From Bacteroidales bacterium (GTDB lineage Bacteria > Bacteroidota > Bacteroidia > Bacteroidales > Muribaculaceae), in the NCBI GenBank assembly GCA_020860515.1, contig JAJBUG010000004.1:14945-60774 (forward strand): a stretch of DNA of 45,830 nucleotides, given 5' to 3'. The notes below the pieces were generated by a model. That model did not search any database and had not been told where the DNA came from. It worked only from the letters and a program-made list of their open reading frames with translations. Each line of letters starts with the position of its first letter. The first letter of the stretch is position 1. Below are positions 31,935 to 40,400 of this stretch, piece by piece. Both the position numbers and the translations under genes were made by a program.

Positions 31935-32657
31935 ATGGAATTCGAAGACCAACTTTTGAAAGAGCTCCAGACCAGATACCCTGGGGTGGACTCGAAGATT
32001 CTCAGCCGCATCGCCAAGGCCAAGGCGAAGGGCATCAAGGCCGCGGAGGAAGTGAAGACCGTCGCCGACGGGATCACGATGCAGCAGCTGCTGGAGGCTT
32101 ACGGCGACAGCCGCGCCAGCGAGGCTCAGCAGACAGCCGTGAGCAACTACGAAAAGAAACACGGCTTGAAGGACGGCAAGCCAGCGGAGGACCCGAACGC
32201 CGGGGAGCCGCAGCAAAAGCAGGATCCGAAGCCGAAACCGAGCAAGGGGACCGAGGAAGTGCCAGCGTGGGCGCAGCAGCTGCTGGCCGACAACAAGGCC
32301 ATGAAGGAGCAAATCGAGGCGTTCAAGAGCGAGCGCACAGCCAACACCCGGAAGAGCAAATACCTGGAAGCCATCAAGGGGCTGCCCGAGAAGGTGAAGA
32401 TCCGCTATGAAAAGGATTTCGCCCGCCTGAGATTCGACAGCGACGAAGACTTTGAGAGCTACCTCGCTGAAATCAAACCCGACATCGAGGCGATCACCAA
32501 GGACACCCCCGCAAAGACCAACCGCACGCCGAGCCAGCCGAAAGGCGCAGGTTCCGAGCCAGGCGGAGTGAGCCCGCTGGTGGCAGCGCGAATCAAGGAA
32601 AAGAGCGAGGCAGCAGTGCCGAGCGCAATCCAGGGACTGCCAGCAGCAGCAAAGTGA
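31935..32657 (+). CDS. Head scaffold protein
   Basis: The 240-residue protein is mostly charged and helical, rich in Lys, Glu, Ala and Pro, with no globular signature. It has 'ADNKAMKEQIEAFKSERTAN' as a coiled coil and 'SEAAVPSAIQGLPAAAK' as a C-terminal capsid-binding tail. It stands just before the head fibre and capsid genes, the usual scaffold place. The call rests on composition and position. Confidence 0.7.
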   Translation: MEFEDQLLKELQTRYPGVDSKILSRIAKAKAKGIKAAEEVKTVADGITMQQLLEAYGDSRASEAQQTAVSNYEKKHGLKDGKPAEDPNAGEPQQKQDPKPKPSKGTEEVPAWAQQLLADNKAMKEQIEAFKSERTANTRKSKYLEAIKGLPEKVKIRYEKDFARLRFDSDEDFESYLAEIKPDIEAITKDTPAKTNRTPSQPKGAGSEPGGVSPLVAARIKEKSEAAVPSAIQGLPAAAK

Positions 32658-32686
32658 CGAATTACAAATGACAAATTGCAAACGAC

Positions 32687-33295
32687 ATGGGAAAGAACGT
32701 AAATTTTGAGTTCAACGAGGCCAAGGATCCGCAGCCCGTACGCATCGAGCAGGTGTATGCGGAGAAACCCGGCGGAGGCCGCGTCAAGGAAGCGGACTGG
32801 GACATCCCGGCCACCACTGCTGTTTACCAGAACAGCGACGGCACCTTCAGCCCGATCAAGGCCTACCGCCTGGCTGACGCAGCCCTGGCCACCGACACCG
32901 AATACAAGATCGAGAAGGGCAGCGGAGTGGCCGTGGGCGACTTCATCGGCACCGGCGAAGAAGCCAAGAAGGCGGAGGAAATCGATGCCAGCGAAGACGA
33001 CTACGACCTTGTGACCCTGACATCCACCCTTGGCGTGGCTCTTGCAAAGGGCGCAGTGCTGTACCAGGCAAAGGAAGCCAGCGCGGCAGCAGTGGCAGCC
33101 GGAGATGGCGTGGCAGCCAAGGACGCAGTGCTGGCATCGCCAGTGGGCACGCCTGTGTATGTGACAGGCAACGACCTGCCAGCAGGAAAGGGCGACCTCA
33201 TGGTGCGCCTGATCAACGGAGCCAACCTGCGCAAAGAAACAGCGAACATCGCGAGCGAGGTAGCCGCATTGCTGCCAACCATTCAACTCGTATAA
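32687..33295 (+). CDS. Head fibre/decoration protein
   Basis: The protein of 202 residues begins 'MGKNVNFEFNEAKDPQPVRI' and continues with Ala/Gly/Val-rich beta-strand repeats ('YRLADAALATDTEYKIEKGS', 'DLPAGKGDLMVRLINGANLR'). Such proteins between scaffold and capsid in Bacteroides phages are annotated as head fibre or decoration proteins. It should sit on the outside of the capsid. It is three bases away from the capsid gene. Confidence 0.65.
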   Translation: MGKNVNFEFNEAKDPQPVRIEQVYAEKPGGGRVKEADWDIPATTAVYQNSDGTFSPIKAYRLADAALATDTEYKIEKGSGVAVGDFIGTGEEAKKAEEIDASEDDYDLVTLTSTLGVALAKGAVLYQAKEASAAAVAAGDGVAAKDAVLASPVGTPVYVTGNDLPAGKGDLMVRLINGANLRKETANIASEVAALLPTIQLV

Positions 33296-33298
33296 GCC

Positions 33299-34414
33299 AT
33301 GGCAGAGATGAACAAACCCTTCATGGACATTGACAAGCCGGGAGTTCAGGCCACGCTCAACAGCTACAAGCCCGGCTCGGGCCTTTGCTGGCCCCAGCTC
33401 TTCCCGCTCAAGTACACCCCCAAGTTCGACCTCAAGGGCATCGAGGGGAACGAGGGCATACCAGTGACCGCCGACCGCGTGGCATTCAACGCCCGCGCCC
33501 CCAAGAAATCGCGCAAGACTGTGGGCACCTGGAGCGGCAAGCTCGGCAAAATCGCAGTCAGCCGCGACAAGGACGAACTCGAAATCAACGAATACAAGGA
33601 CCTGCAAGTGCAGGCGGCAGCCAACACCGAGGACGCCGCAACGGCAGCCTACCTGGTGGACCTTGTTTATAACGACGTTGACTTCTGCAACAACGCCATG
33701 GACTACCGCGTGGAGCTTGACGCGCTGCGCATCGGGTGCAGCGGCAAGCAGGTGCACGACAAGAAGGTGGACGGCGACCAGGTGACCGAGGACGAGATCA
33801 ACTTCAACGTGCCCAAGGACAACTTCAAGGGCGCAGCCAAGAAGTGGAGCGTGAGCGATTCAGCCGACGGCCTGAAGGACATAGCCGACTGCCAGGACTT
33901 CATCGCAAAGCAGGGCCTGCGCAAGCCGATGTACGCCTTCATGGAGAAAGCCACCTTCGAGGCATTGACCAAGCAGACCTCGGTGGCCAAGCGCCTCTTC
34001 CCACGCGCCGACCAGAGCCTCGTCACCAGCGACATGATTACACTGGAGAGCATCAACAGCTACATGGGCGGCAAAGGCTGGCCCCAGTTCCTTGTGATCG
34101 ACAGCTACGTGACCGTGCAGGGCAAGGACGGCAAAGACACCACCCTGAAACCTTGGAACCCCAACGTTGTGACCCTGAGCCCAGAGGCATCCCTCGGCTA
34201 CACCTACTACAAGCCGGTGCCGATGGTGGAAGAGACAGCAGCCATCCAGGCTCAGGGCAAGTACTACAAGCTGACCCGTTACAGCCAGCTCAACCCCATG
34301 CTCGAGACCACCATGGCCGAGGCATACGTGCAGCCCGCATTGAAGAACCGCCAATCGCTGGTGTTCCTCAACGTTGAAGCCACAACCTGGAACAGCGGCG
34401 AGGCTGCCAGCTAA
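33299..34414 (+). CDS. Major capsid protein (lambda E-like)
   Basis: The 371-residue protein matches the phage capsid E group in length and layout: an N-terminal arm ('NSYKPGSGLCWPQLFPLKYT'), 'DALRIGCSGKQVHDKKVDG', and the C-terminal 'NPMLETTMAEAYVQPALKNR', where such capsids carry their last strands. It will form the icosahedral shell. It is preceded by the fibre gene and followed by connector genes. Confidence 0.85.
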   Translation: MAEMNKPFMDIDKPGVQATLNSYKPGSGLCWPQLFPLKYTPKFDLKGIEGNEGIPVTADRVAFNARAPKKSRKTVGTWSGKLGKIAVSRDKDELEINEYKDLQVQAAANTEDAATAAYLVDLVYNDVDFCNNAMDYRVELDALRIGCSGKQVHDKKVDGDQVTEDEINFNVPKDNFKGAAKKWSVSDSADGLKDIADCQDFIAKQGLRKPMYAFMEKATFEALTKQTSVAKRLFPRADQSLVTSDMITLESINSYMGGKGWPQFLVIDSYVTVQGKDGKDTTLKPWNPNVVTLSPEASLGYTYYKPVPMVEETAAIQAQGKYYKLTRYSQLNPMLETTMAEAYVQPALKNRQSLVFLNVEATTWNSGEAAS

Positions 34415-34432
34415 CCATCATAATCGACGACA

Positions 34433-34765
34433 ATGACCAACCTCGAATCCCTTAGCGCGACAAGCGGGTACCCGATACCGGAGGCGGCACTGCTGGACAT
34501 AGCTGAATCCACAGGGCTCGACCCCGATGGGAGCGCGACGCTGGAGGCGCGCCAGGCCAAGGCCTACAAATGGGCCAAGGCGAAAGTTTACCTTTTCCTG
34601 GCGGCAGCCCCCAACGTGAGCCAGAACGGAATATCTTACTCCTTCTCAGCCGAGGAACGCAAGAGACTCCTTGCACTGGCTAAATCCCTGCTCAGCGAAA
34701 TCGGAGAAGACATGTCGGCTCTTGGCACGGGCATCCGCTACGGCTACAGGGGAGAGGACTTTTAA
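34433..34765 (+). CDS. Head-tail connector (gp6-like)
   Basis: The 110-residue helical protein ('ARQAKAYKWAKAKVYLFLAA', 'AEERKRLLALAKSLLSEIGE') follows the capsid gene, which is the place of the adaptor that binds the portal ring. I assign it from size, helical nature and order; it fits DUF6706-type connectors of Bacteroides phages. Confidence 0.65.
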   Translation: MTNLESLSATSGYPIPEAALLDIAESTGLDPDGSATLEARQAKAYKWAKAKVYLFLAAAPNVSQNGISYSFSAEERKRLLALAKSLLSEIGEDMSALGTGIRYGYRGEDF

Positions 34766-34783
34766 AAAGAAGGGAGCAAGGGC

Positions 34784-35107
34784 ATGATCATCGCGAACGG
34801 AACCATATCTGTGATTTCCAACGAAGGCGGAGGCTTTGACGCAGCGGGCAACCCGGTAAAGGCAACCGCCAGCGAGGGAGAGAAAATCAAGGCCAACATC
34901 AAGCGCACCAGCCGAAGCCAGTACGACAGCGGGCAGCAGGCATGGGTGACCAAGGAAGGCTACCAGATAATAATAGGAATCGGGAGCGGGATCAAGCCGG
35001 GCGACCGGATAGCAGTGTACGGCAGCGAAGGGCAGAAACTGGGCGAATTCCAGACGCAGGACGCCCAGGACCTCCACGCAGTGGCAGCAACCCAAATCAC
35101 CATATAG
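34784..35107 (+). CDS. Head completion / stopper-like protein
   Basis: The 107-residue, beta-rich protein ('MIIANGTISVISNEGGGFDA', 'KEGYQIIIGIGSGIKPGDRI') is shaped like a head-tail stopper. It lies between the connector gene and a gp10-like gene, which is the expected order. There is no direct motif proof. Confidence 0.6.
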   Translation: MIIANGTISVISNEGGGFDAAGNPVKATASEGEKIKANIKRTSRSQYDSGQQAWVTKEGYQIIIGIGSGIKPGDRIAVYGSEGQKLGEFQTQDAQDLHAVAATQITI

Positions 35108-35109
35108 AG

Positions 35110-35553
35110 ATGGCATACGTACCGACGGACGAAATCAACGCATTGGTGGACGGATTCATCGAAGACGACACCGAGGAACTGATAGCGCAGATCTGCGCCA
35201 TCGGGGAAAACGCGCTGGCGATAGCGAGGCGCGACCACCTCTACAAGGTGCAGACCGGCAACCTGACCAGCAGCACCGGATTCTCAGTGACCCGCGACGG
35301 AAAGGAAATCGTCGTAAGCCAATTTGAAAAGGTGAGCGGAGCCAGCGGCGACGGAGCCAAGGGGAGCGAGCAGGGACTGGAGTACCTGCGGACCCTGATA
35401 GGCGAAGACGGCAAAGGATGCCTGACCCTGACGATGGTGGCTGGGATGGACTATGCTGCTGCCGTGGAAGCCATGGGCCTGGACGTGCTGAAAAGCGCAG
35501 ATGCGTACATAGGGCGAGAATTCGAAAAACTGATTAACGACTACAGGCGATGA
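35110..35553 (+). CDS. Minor tail/head-tail joining protein (HK97 gp10-like)
   Basis: With the start at ATG 35110 (three bases after the previous stop) it has 147 residues. 'YKVQTGNLTSSTGFSVTRDG' with a helical front and 'AGMDYAAAVEAMGLDVLKSA' behind fits gp10-type tail completion proteins, where the Tyr/Asn loop after a helix is usual. The longer frame upstream overlaps the previous gene and is rejected. It overlaps the next gene by four bases. Confidence 0.7.
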   Translation: MAYVPTDEINALVDGFIEDDTEELIAQICAIGENALAIARRDHLYKVQTGNLTSSTGFSVTRDGKEIVVSQFEKVSGASGDGAKGSEQGLEYLRTLIGEDGKGCLTLTMVAGMDYAAAVEAMGLDVLKSADAYIGREFEKLINDYRR

Positions 35554-35963
35554 TCAAAGGAGAGCCACAAGTGGAACAGGACATCTACCAGCTGGCATCG
35601 GACTTCTTCGATGGACGCATCAGCGGCAAGCTGTACCTGGGCGAAACCAGGCCGACGGACAGCGCGGCTGAGGATGCCGCAATCCATGCGGTCAGCATCG
35701 GAGCCGGGCAGTTCCAAGCCGGGAGGTTCACCATTCTCGTGTTCGCGCCCGACATCGACAACGGGAGCGGACGCCTGCTGCCCGACAAAGCAAGGCTCGC
35801 GGAAATGGCCGGGTGGGCGCCCGAGCTGCTGGCGCACATGAGGAAGAAGACGCAGGAATACGTGCTGACCCACGGGGAGAACCCGGTGACGCAGGGGCGG
35901 TACCCCGACGCAAAGGAGCACTTCGTGGCGCTAAGATACAACCTGCAGAGAGAATCAATTTAA
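35550..35963 (+). CDS. Tail terminator / tail completion-like protein
   Basis: The 137-residue protein lies just before the tail tube gene and overlaps the gp10-like gene, the normal place of a tail terminator. It has mixed alpha/beta segments ('QDIYQLASDFFDGRISGKLY', 'QFQAGRFTILVFAPDID'). The sequence gives no proof beyond position and size. Confidence 0.6.
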   Translation: MIKGEPQVEQDIYQLASDFFDGRISGKLYLGETRPTDSAAEDAAIHAVSIGAGQFQAGRFTILVFAPDIDNGSGRLLPDKARLAEMAGWAPELLAHMRKKTQEYVLTHGENPVTQGRYPDAKEHFVALRYNLQRESI

Positions 35964-35989
35964 AAACCAAAAATTAAATTTTTACAGAT

Positions 35990-36520
35990 ATGAAAAAGAT
36001 CATCTGGGCAATGTGCAACTTCGCGATTGGCACGTGCGGCGCCAACGGTGAGCTTGCAACCACATTCGCCGACATCGGCGATGCTGAAGAAAACACCACG
36101 ACCATGGCCACCGACCAGGGAGAAGTGAAGGAACTGAAGAAGAGCGGCGGCGTGCTGGTGGACCGCATCGAGCAGGAAGGCGTGACCTACATCGAGACCA
36201 CGCTCATCGACCCCACCACCCTGTACCAGACGCTGGGACTCGGCACCAACAGCGACACCAAGGTGCGAGTGAAGACCCACGTGGTGGAGGGAAACTACTC
36301 GATGCGCCTGACGCCGCTGCGCACAGGCGGCTACGGCATCGAGGCCCCATGCACCCAAATCTCATTCCTGCCCCAGGGCGAGGAGGCAAAGGGCGCGGCC
36401 GTGAAGGTGCGCTTCACATTCCTCCAAGGCCAGCAGACCACCAAAGGCACAGGCGGCGCAGCCGACACAGTGGAGACCTACCTGTACGACAAGTTCCTCT
36501 ACTCGGCGAGCAGCGACTGA
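35990..36520 (+). CDS. Major tail tube protein
   Basis: The 176-residue, beta-rich protein ('GVLVDRIEQEGVTYIETTLI', 'RVKTHVVEGNYSMRLTPLRT') is followed by a terminator and then the tail chaperone genes, the standard place of the tube subunit. It would stack as hexamer rings along the tape measure. No signal peptide is present although the start is hydrophobic. A strong terminator after it suggests high expression of genes up to this point. Confidence 0.75.
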   Translation: MKKIIWAMCNFAIGTCGANGELATTFADIGDAEENTTTMATDQGEVKELKKSGGVLVDRIEQEGVTYIETTLIDPTTLYQTLGLGTNSDTKVRVKTHVVEGNYSMRLTPLRTGGYGIEAPCTQISFLPQGEEAKGAAVKVRFTFLQGQQTTKGTGGAADTVETYLYDKFLYSASSD

Positions 36521-36547
36521 AACACTGGGCAATTATAACACCTCCCT

Positions 36548-36603
36548 GAGCGGGCCGCAGTCCAGCGCGGCGAACGGCAGCGCGGCACGGCCCGCTCTTT
36601 TTA
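36548..36603 (+). terminator. Terminator after the tail tube gene
   Basis: GAGCGGGCC (36548-36556) and GGCCCGCTC (36589-36597) form a 9-bp stem with a GC-rich inner region, followed by six T. It would cut transcription after the abundant head and tube genes and let only part of it go on to the tail chaperone and tape measure. Confidence 0.8.
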
Positions 36604-36615
36604 CAATCAGACAAT

Positions 36616-37116
36616 ATGAAGATAGAACAGAAGACAGCCGACGCGCTGCTTGAGACAGCCGTAGGAGTGATAGAGGTGGACGGGAGAGCCTACGCGATAC
36701 AGCGCCCCACCCTCGCGACGCTGGCTATGGCGTCAGCGGCTATGGCGCAGCTGCCAAAGGCTCCGGAAGGCACCGAAAAGACCGCGCTCGGCATACAGGA
36801 ATGGATGATGGCCCATGCCATGGAATGCGCAGAGCCGATAGCCCGAGTGGCGGCGATATTCATAATGGGAGCCAAGCGCATACAGGAGCAGCCAAAGGTG
36901 CCGATAGCCATCGAGGTGCCTACGCGCCGATGGAGCTGGCGAAAGATGCGAAAGGCGAACGGCACCAAGACCGAGACCATCAAGGCAATGGAGCTGGACC
37001 GGCTGGCGATGCGCCTGGAGGAGGAAATGACCCCAAAGCAGATGGCGGACTTCGTGAGCAACATCATAACAACCTACGCCGACCTGTCGGATTTTTTCTG
37101 CTTACCACTTCCCTGA
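36616..37116 (+). CDS. Tail assembly chaperone, short form (gpG-like)
   Basis: The 166-residue zero-frame product has a helical core ('TLATLAMASAAMAQLPKAPE', 'LDRLAMRLEEEMTPKQMADF') and ends 'DLSDFFCLPLP'. It lies between tail tube and tape measure, the fixed place of G/GT-type chaperones. The heptamer T TTT TTC near its end sits in the exact zero-frame phase for -1 slippage. The protein should bind the tape measure and bring tube subunits to it. Confidence 0.78.
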   Translation: MKIEQKTADALLETAVGVIEVDGRAYAIQRPTLATLAMASAAMAQLPKAPEGTEKTALGIQEWMMAHAMECAEPIARVAAIFIMGAKRIQEQPKVPIAIEVPTRRWSWRKMRKANGTKTETIKAMELDRLAMRLEEEMTPKQMADFVSNIITTYADLSDFFCLPLP

Positions 37117-37178
37117 GCGCGCAAAGCCTGACCAGGGCGACCAAGGAGGTGGGAGATCCGACAGCATCTGGGCGTTAG
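36616..37178 (+). CDS. Tail assembly chaperone, -1 frameshift product (gpGT-like)
   Basis: Slippage by one base at T TTT TTC (37092-37098) leads to a second frame that ends at 37178, for about 187 residues in total. The extension reads 'LLTTSLSAQSLTRATKEVGD' and uses codons typical for this phage. This is the same arrangement as lambda gpG/gpGT. The third frame after it (37178-37402) may be a further part. Confidence 0.65.
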
Positions 37179-37402
37179 TGCTGGGATGGAGCAAGGCGCT
37201 GGGAATGGCCCCGAAGCAGCTGCTCCACGACATCAGCTACGAAAACCTGCTGCTGATGAGCTGCGCGGCTCCCGATTACAGCAGCAAGGCTGAGCGCAGC
37301 GGCAAAGGCAAGGAAGAGGAAGACGAAATCATCAACGGCAACGACCCGAAGGCGGCGACGCGGGAAGAGAAAGGCAAAACACGAACCAGAGTGAGAAAAT
37401 AA
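37178..37402 (+). CDS. Small tail chaperone-associated protein
   Basis: It starts with GTG in a TAGTG overlap with the stop of the frameshift product and has 74 residues. The front 'MLGWSKALGMAPKQLLHDIS' resembles the C-terminal module of some tail chaperone proteins; the rear half is charged. The frame is also open far to the left (with 'DSIWALVLGW' before the GTG), so it may instead be reached by a -2 or second shift. It stops three bases before the tape measure. Confidence 0.6.
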   Translation: MLGWSKALGMAPKQLLHDISYENLLLMSCAAPDYSSKAERSGKGKEEEDEIINGNDPKAATREEKGKTRTRVRK

Positions 37403-37405
37403 GCA

Positions 37406-40400
37406 ATGGCCCAAGGAGAAAGAAAACTTAGCGTAAGATACACATTCGACTTCGCGAGCATCCAGAACGACGCAGATCGAATAAAGAAAATACTGGCTGG
37501 CACCTACGACGGACTAAAGGAAGGCCAGTCGGCCATCACCTCGCTCAAGGGGAAGATCACCGAGATGGCGAACGCCCTGAAGGGAAACTCTGCCAAGGCC
37601 TCTTTTGAAGAAATGAGCAACGCTGCTCGCCAGACACAGGCGCAGCTGGAGGGGTTGCTTCGCACCAACCAGCAGATCAACAATTCGCTGCACGACCGCA
37701 TGGCAGAGGTTAGTCAAGCGAAAATGCAGCCACTCAGCGGGGCAGACGCAGAGGCTCTCAACAAAGAATACAACGCACTGGCCAAAGAGATAAGAGCGCG
37801 AGCCGAACTATCGGGCCAAATCGGCCAACAATTGAAAGCCGTAAAACAGCTCAACGCAGAAATCCAAGCCAAGCAAGACAGCACGGCCAAAACCCAGGCA
37901 GAAGCCAGCGCCACCAAGACGCTGACCCAGCAGCTGAGCGAGGCAAAGAAACGGATGCAGGAACTGGCAGCAGAGGGCAAAACCGCATCGAAGGAATACG
38001 AGGACCTGAAGAACAAATCGCAGAGCCTGAGCGCAGCGATGAAGCAGGTGAGCAGTGACAGCCAGGTGCAGCAGCAAGTAAGATTCAGAACTGCACTGAT
38101 GAATGTCAAGCAGCAGATGATGGAATTGGAACAGGCTGGGAAGCGCGACACCGAGCAGTACCGACTATTGAGAGCGGAAGCTGAGAGGCTCCAGCGCACC
38201 ATGTACGAAACCAACACGCAGATGCGCATCCTTGCCACCCCCAACACCAAGATGAGCGCGACTATCAACATGATGACTGGCCTGAGCGGGGCAGTCAGCG
38301 CAGCCACAGGCACCATCGCGCTTTTTGGCGGGGAGAACGAAAAAGTCATGAAGATCCAACAGAAGCTGAACGGAATCATGGCAATCACGATGGGTTTGCA
38401 GAGCATCAACCAGACCCTCAATAAAAACTCTGCATTCCAGGTGGGAATCATAGGGCAGCTTGAGGAATGGTGGGCCGCTTGCAAGGCAAAAGCCGCCGCG
38501 GCCACAACAGCCGACACCACAGCCAAGGCAGCCAACACTGCGGCAACAAAAGCTGGAGCTGCAGCTACAGCAGCCGAGACTGCGGCAACCAACACGGCAA
38601 CAGCCGCGACTACAGCCCACGCCTTCTCATGGAAAGCACTGGGCATAGCCATAAAATCGGTGCCAATCTGGGGATGGGCGATAGCAGGACTCACAGTCTT
38701 GGTGAGCGTAATAATCGCCGTAACCACCCACTTAAACAAGCTGACAAACTCCCAAAAAGCCATGAAGGAGGCAATGGCGAAGGCTTACACAGAAATACAA
38801 AAAGAACGAAGCGAACTCGACTTGCTCTACAGGACTGCGACCAATGCCAACAAGCCTCTGAATGATCGACTTATTGCCATTCAGAAACTCCAATCGCAAT
38901 ACCCCGAATATTTCCAAAACCTCAAGCAAGAAGCCATACTCGCCGGCGATGCAGCCGATGCCTACGAACGGCTGAAAATCGCCATCGAGCAGAAAGCCAT
39001 AGCCAAAGGCATGGAATCGATGAAGGAGACGGCATACCAAAACATCGGCAAATGGCTCGATTCCCACTTTGATGAAAAATCATGGCTTGACAACAATCAA
39101 ACAAAAGCACAGACTCTAAAGAGCAAATACACCCAAGAACAAATAGCTAAGTATTACCCCATTTTAACGGCCTTGGAAAATGGCACACCCTTGACTAAAT
39201 TCCCAGAAGGCATAACCGAGGAGGGTTTAAACGAATTGGGTTTTGTAAAAAAATGGGAAGATTCAAAAAAAGAATACGAAGAAGCATATAAAAAGGCCAA
39301 CAAAGAGAGCATCGAAAAGATAGCCGCAGCGGACAAATATATTGAAGAAATAACCGACAACCTGCCAAAGACCATCGAAGAACAGCGCAATGCCTGGTCG
39401 GGCGACGAAAAGGAGGGCTACAAAGCCGATCCGAATTATTACAAGCGAATGATGGAGAAAGCCCTTCAAGACGCTGACGATTATGTGCCTCGCGATTTAG
39501 GCCAAGGGATGAAAGAAACCCCGGGCGACATAAAGCGGCGCCAGGAACAGGCAAGGAAAGACTATTACAAATACAAAAACTTATACGACAACGCCCGCTT
39601 CGATCCCAAAGACCGGAGCAGCCAGATGGGCGCGTCGGACATTGCCGGACAGAAGGTGAGCGACCTCGCAGCGCAGCAAAACCTCGAGCGCATGAACCTG
39701 CAACTGCAGATGGAGCGGGAGTTCGAGCAAAAGCGCATCGACATAATGGGCGACGGGGCCGAGAAGCGCAGAAGGCAGCAGCAGCTCGACAACGACACCG
39801 AAATGGCAAATCTGCAGGAACGCATGAACCAGGAGATACAGGCTGAGGTGAACCGACAGCAAAGCCTGTGGAATGCCCGGGAGGACGCGAAGGCCAAAGA
39901 GGCGTCGGCGGCGGGCAAGCAGTACCAGAAAAAGGCTTTCGACAGCGGCAGCCTCAAAGCCCACCAATGGGGCCTGGGCTACGACATCGACCGCGAAGAC
40001 AACCGGACCGGAAATGTGGAGATGGACGAAATAGATCTGATCACACAGCGATACAGCCACCTGCAAACGCTGCTGCTGAAGCTGCAAGCGAAGCGCATCG
40101 AGGACCAGGCCAAGGCTGACCGCCAGAGCATGGACGACTACCTGATGGAATACGGCACCATGGAGGAAAAGGTAGCTGCGATCAACCGCGCATATTCGAA
40201 GAAAAAGAGCGAGGCAACCAACGACGGGGACCGAATGAAAATACAGCAGGAATGGCAGTCGGCACTGGAGGGGGCGACATTCGACGACTGGATGGAGAAC
40301 CGCGCGAGCCTTGCCTTCGGCGAAATGGAAACCCTGAGCCGCGAGACCATCGACCAGCTGATCGAGGAAATGGAGCAGTACCGCAGCAAGATACTCGACA

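Noticed and set aside
32459..33757. Minus-strand frame of 432 codons
   Set aside because: Antisense to scaffold, fibre and capsid genes with no motif or start signal.
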